From assembly GCA_934378195.1 (NCBI GenBank), contig CAKRPO010000064.1:1-9786 (forward strand): a stretch of 9,786 bases of DNA, written 5' to 3'. The notes beneath the pieces were generated by a model, which was not told the DNA's origin, did no database searches, and saw nothing but the letters and a program-made list of their open reading frames with translations. The stretch's first letter is position 1. Each line of letters opens with the position of its first letter. Below are positions 8,042-9,786 of this stretch, piece by piece. A program made the position numbers and the translations under genes. The stretch comes from an uncultured Blautia sp. (GTDB taxonomy: Bacteria; Bacillota; Clostridia; Lachnospirales; Lachnospiraceae).

Positions 8042-9112
8042 TTATTCATTATAATAACCGTAGATCAGGCGGGAATCCTGTGCGATCACGGCCTGTGCCT
8101 CACCAGCGTCAGTCAGATCCTGGGACATAAAGCAGACAACCAGGTCAATGTTTTTGGCTGTACTGTAAATGATACCGGCATCGTTTTCGACATCATCCAG
8201 TTCACCGGTCTTGTTGGCGACTTTTACGCCATCTGGCAGATTAGCAGGAATCTTGTTTCGGCGTTCCTGCATTTTGAGGAGAGAATACATGGCATCTGTG
8301 TGGGCGAGAGTGGATTCGACAGTTCCTGCATTGCTCTGGTAGATCTCTTTGAGAAAATGTCCGCAGTCGCTGACGGAAGTGTAGTTATCACCGTATTCAT
8401 TGCTCTGAAGGAGAAGCCGTCCCATGGAGGTACTGGAATATCCGTGGGAAGTGCAGAATGCATTTACAGCACTCATTCCGGCAGCATCATCTCCGCTTCC
8501 AAGCATATTGACCAGTTTATTTGCAGCATCGTTGTCACTTACAGTGATCATAGGATTCAGATAGCTGTTTAAGGTGTCGGCACTATAGGCATCCGCGAGG
8601 GATTCGTAATTCTCGTACACGGCTCCCATGATAAAAAGTTTGATCAGGCTTGCGGCCTGCATTGGCTGTGCATTGATTTCGCCCTCTGTATTTTTCATAA
8701 GATTGCATACGTAAACAGACCAGGTACCATTATTCTGCGGAAGAAGTGGCTCGATCTGGGAAAGAAGACTGTTCATGCTTTCATCGCTGGAACTGTCAGA
8801 TGAATGAGACGGGGAAAGCGTACCTTCTTCCTGTGTATCCTGAACAGCATCCACGGAGGAGGTATCTTCTGTATTGTCAGAAGAGTTCAGCTGTTTGTTC
8901 AGACTGGTAAGTTCCTGAGCCTGGCTGATCAGTTCGGCAGATGTATCAGAGATTTCCTGTACGGTATTCTGAAGCTCGGCAACTTTAGAACGAAGGGATG
9001 CAAGATCCTGAAAAGAATAGAGTGTCAGTCCACCAAGAGCAAGAATAACAAGAGCAAGTATAACGATGATCGTATAAAGAAGAACCGGTTTTTTCTGCTT
9101 GTTTTTTTTCAT
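8042..9112 (-). CDS. Membrane-anchored serine hydrolase, class A beta-lactamase-like fold
   Basis: This 356-residue protein has a short basic N-terminus, one membrane helix (about residues 10-33) that anchors it with the C-terminus outside, a coiled-coil stalk (about 36-76), a Ser/Thr/Asp/Glu-rich linker (77-112), and a C-terminal penicillin-interacting domain. The three active-site motifs are clear: SLIK with nucleophile Ser155 and Lys158, SDN at 192-194, and KTG at 301-303. True class A beta-lactamases also need an omega-loop ExxLN glutamate. The matching region here (about 229-250) reads like GRLLLQSNEYGDNYTSVSD and lacks it, so efficient beta-lactam hydrolysis is unlikely. A peptidoglycan-related or other envelope hydrolase role is more plausible, as in many Bacillota paralogues. 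An AGAAAGGA ribosome site lies 7 bases before the start. It follows the 110-residue gene by 51 bases and is probably co-transcribed with it. Confidence 0.88.
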   Translation of the reverse strand: MKKNKQKKPVLLYTIIVILALVILALGGLTLYSFQDLASLRSKVAELQNTVQEISDTSAELISQAQELTSLNKQLNSSDNTEDTSSVDAVQDTQEEGTLSPSHSSDSSSDESMNSLLSQIEPLLPQNNGTWSVYVCNLMKNTEGEINAQPMQAASLIKLFIMGAVYENYESLADAYSADTLNSYLNPMITVSDNDAANKLVNMLGSGDDAAGMSAVNAFCTSHGYSSTSMGRLLLQSNEYGDNYTSVSDCGHFLKEIYQSNAGTVESTLAHTDAMYSLLKMQERRNKIPANLPDGVKVANKTGELDDVENDAGIIYSTAKNIDLVVCFMSQDLTDAGEAQAVIAQDSRLIYGYYNE

Positions 9113-9150
9113 TATAAAATCCTTTCTCTATATAAAGTTCTTTCTATATA
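9113..9150 (-). repeat. Leader of the serine hydrolase gene with repeated CCTTTC/TATATA units
   Basis: Read on the minus strand, the leader holds AGAAAGGA (9120-9127), the working ribosome site, and a second degenerate copy AGAAAGAA at about 9139-9145. Each is preceded by TATATA-like sequence. The leader of the neighbouring minus-strand gene has the same two-unit layout, suggesting common origin of the two upstream regions. Confidence 0.4.
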
Positions 9151-9163
9151 TTAATCGGTTCGG

Positions 9164-9496
9164 TTAATCGTGATCCTGGCTGAAAACAGAGACAGGTGCG
9201 CTCGTGTCTGTGTCAGAAGATTCACGATGTTCCTGGACGACAGTCTGTTTGCCAGAAGCTTTTTGCTGCTGATAATTCAGAAGATCCTTTTTTTCTTTGA
9301 CAGCATTTGTAAAAGTATTCTGCGCAGTGTTCAGTTCCTGATTCTTTTTTTCTACCTGGGAGATAAAGGCATCGAGATTCTGGCTGGTACTCAAAATCTG
9401 CTGATGTGCCTGTAATCCTATAAAAAAAATACCGGCAATGAACAAAAAGCCAGTCAGGATGAGCAGAATAGTTGCTGGATTGGGCTTGTTTTTCAT
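9164..9496 (-). CDS. Small membrane-anchored coiled-coil protein, function unknown
   Basis: This 110-residue protein starts MKNKPNPATILL. It has one membrane helix at about residues 9-28, then a Gln/Asn/Lys-rich region at about 30-75 with heptad-like spacing that suggests a coiled coil, then a polar Ser/Thr/Asp tail. The layout (basic N-terminus, one helix, outside coiled coil, polar tail) matches the N-terminal third of the serine hydrolase encoded next, but without an enzyme domain. It could form a coiled-coil partner for that enzyme or be a truncated paralogue. The ribosome site AGAAAGGA (9502-9509) lies 5 bases before the start, and the frame is intact, so it is probably a real gene. No catalytic or lipobox motif is visible. 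Confidence 0.7.
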   Translation of the reverse strand: MKNKPNPATILLILTGFLFIAGIFFIGLQAHQQILSTSQNLDAFISQVEKKNQELNTAQNTFTNAVKEKKDLLNYQQQKASGKQTVVQEHRESSDTDTSAPVSVFSQDHD

Positions 9497-9499
9497 AAA

Positions 9500-9536
9500 A
9501 ATCCTTTCTAAATAGAAAATCCTTTCCTATATTATA
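9500..9536 (-). repeat. Tandem ribosome-site-like units in the leader of the 110-residue gene
   Basis: On the minus strand the leader contains two GGAAAGGA/AGAAAGGA units, at about 9518-9526 and 9502-9509, spaced about 17 bases apart with TATA-rich sequence nearby. Only the proximal copy is correctly placed for the start at 9496. The arrangement parallels that at 9113-9150. Confidence 0.4.
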
Positions 9537-9559
9537 GAAGTAAAATGATAAAGTGTGAT
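9531..9559 (-). promoter_or_regulatory. Candidate minus-strand promoter (proximal)
   Basis: On the minus strand a perfect TATAAT (9531-9536) is preceded, after 17 bases, by ATCACA (9554-9559), which matches four of six -35 positions. Transcription would start near 9524, a few bases upstream of the two ribosome-site units, and could serve both minus-strand genes. Confidence 0.5.
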
Positions 9560-9571
9560 TCGCTTTTATTT

Positions 9572-9600
9572 ATTATAATCAGAGCATGGGTAAAAAGCAA
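9572..9600 (-). promoter_or_regulatory. Candidate minus-strand promoter (distal)
   Basis: A second perfect minus-strand TATAAT (9572-9577) lies 17 bases from TTGCTT (9595-9600). The -35 matches only TTG, and the region is AT-rich, so this is weaker evidence than for the proximal site. Confidence 0.35.
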
Positions 9601-9633
9601 TAATCAGGAAATCGCAAAATAAGATAAAATAAA

Positions 9634-9677
9634 GAAAAAATCCTGTAAAATGCCTTGACAGCCGCATTTTTACGGGA
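9634..9677 (-). terminator. Possible minus-strand terminator overlapping the plus-strand promoter
   Basis: TCCTGTAAAATGC (9641-9653) and GCATTTTTACGGGA (9664-9677) pair with one bulge and one G-U. On the minus strand the hairpin is followed by six T (A-run at 9635-9640). It could stop antisense transcription entering from the right. The plus-strand -35 hexamer lies in its loop, so it could instead be an operator-like inverted repeat. Confidence 0.45.
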
Positions 9678-9683
9678 TATAAT
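9655..9683 (+). promoter_or_regulatory. Full-consensus sigma-A promoter for the gene right of the window
   Basis: TTGACA (9655-9660), a 17-base spacer and TATAAT (9678-9683) match the housekeeping consensus at all twelve positions. Transcription would start near 9690. Such strength suits a ribosomal protein or translation-factor operon. From common gene order after rpoC, rpsL is the likely first gene, but no coding sequence for it is inside the window. Confidence 0.88.
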
Positions 9684-9689
9684 GAGCAA

Positions 9690-9786
9690 GCGTGCAATAA
9701 GAACGCTGCTTTTTGTGCGCAATATTCATTTGACAATAGCAACCGCGCTACCCCATGACTAACCATGGAGAAAATAATCGGGAGGT
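9690..9786 (+). promoter_or_regulatory. Leader and ribosome binding site of the downstream gene
   Basis: This leader of about 97 bases ends in GGGAGGT (9780-9786), a strong ribosome site, so the start codon should lie a few bases beyond the edge. It contains AGCGT/ACGCT (9689-9693 with 9703-9707) followed by T5, and CCATG/CATGG arms around 9753-9768. Both are short. A start codon at 9755 opens a frame to the window edge but has no ribosome site, so it was not called as a gene. Confidence 0.6.

Noticed and set aside
8036..8572. A 178-codon plus-strand reading frame opposite the serine hydrolase
   Set aside because: It is antisense to a gene with clear SxxK, SDN and KTG motifs, has no ribosome site and no recognisable protein features.
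9755..9786. A reading frame from ATG 9755 (or ATG 9765) open to the window edge
   Set aside because: Neither start has a ribosome site, while GGGAGGT at the edge predicts a start just beyond the window.
1..9786. CRISPR arrays, tRNA or rRNA genes, transposase genes or phage genes
   Set aside because: Read on both strands, none was seen: there are no regularly spaced repeats, no tRNA T-arm/CCA patterns, no conserved rRNA stretches and no transposase or phage motifs.

Overview
The window looks like a chromosomal segment of a Gram-positive Clostridia bacterium, most likely a gut Lachnospiraceae (Blautia/Ruminococcus-like). The basis is the Bacillota-type RNA polymerase beta' sequence with a long Glu/Asp-rich tail, the moderate GC content, strong AGGAGG-type ribosome sites and the style of the accessory proteins. 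The genus is an inference from memory, not a search result.

Layout. Bases 1-3630 are the beta' subunit gene rpoC, missing only about 20 N-terminal codons, followed by a strong intrinsic terminator. Next comes a plus-strand operon (3938-7847) with its own promoter and a leader rich in inverted repeats. It encodes a one-pass membrane Hanks-type Ser/Thr kinase with a non-PASTA extracytoplasmic domain, a PP2C phosphatase, and a 409-residue largely helical protein of unknown function that overlaps the phosphatase by 4 bases. A structured 3' segment (7862-7940) and a bidirectional terminator (7952-7984) close the operon. A separate perfect 15-bp inverted repeat (7991-8034) follows.

On the minus strand, converging on that terminator, are two genes transcribed right to left: a 110-residue membrane-anchored coiled-coil protein (9164-9496), then a membrane-anchored, penicillin-binding-type serine hydrolase of the class A beta-lactamase fold (8042-9112). 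Their N-terminal architecture and leader sequences resemble each other. Two candidate minus-strand promoters lie upstream.

The last 130 bases hold a full-consensus sigma-A promoter (TTGACA-17-TATAAT), a leader of about 95 bases and a GGGAGGT ribosome site on the last base. They clearly serve a highly expressed plus-strand gene just outside the window. From usual gene order after rpoC this is probably rpsL and the str operon, but it cannot be seen here.

How the genes fit together. The kinase and phosphatase form a reversible Ser/Thr phosphorylation switch whose kinase senses something outside the membrane. The third protein, tightly coupled to the phosphatase and carrying a phospho-Thr-like motif near its N-terminus, is a good candidate substrate or effector. 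The neighbouring serine hydrolase pair also faces the cell envelope, so the five genes may form an envelope-sensing island placed between two blocks of core transcription and translation genes. That functional link is inference only.
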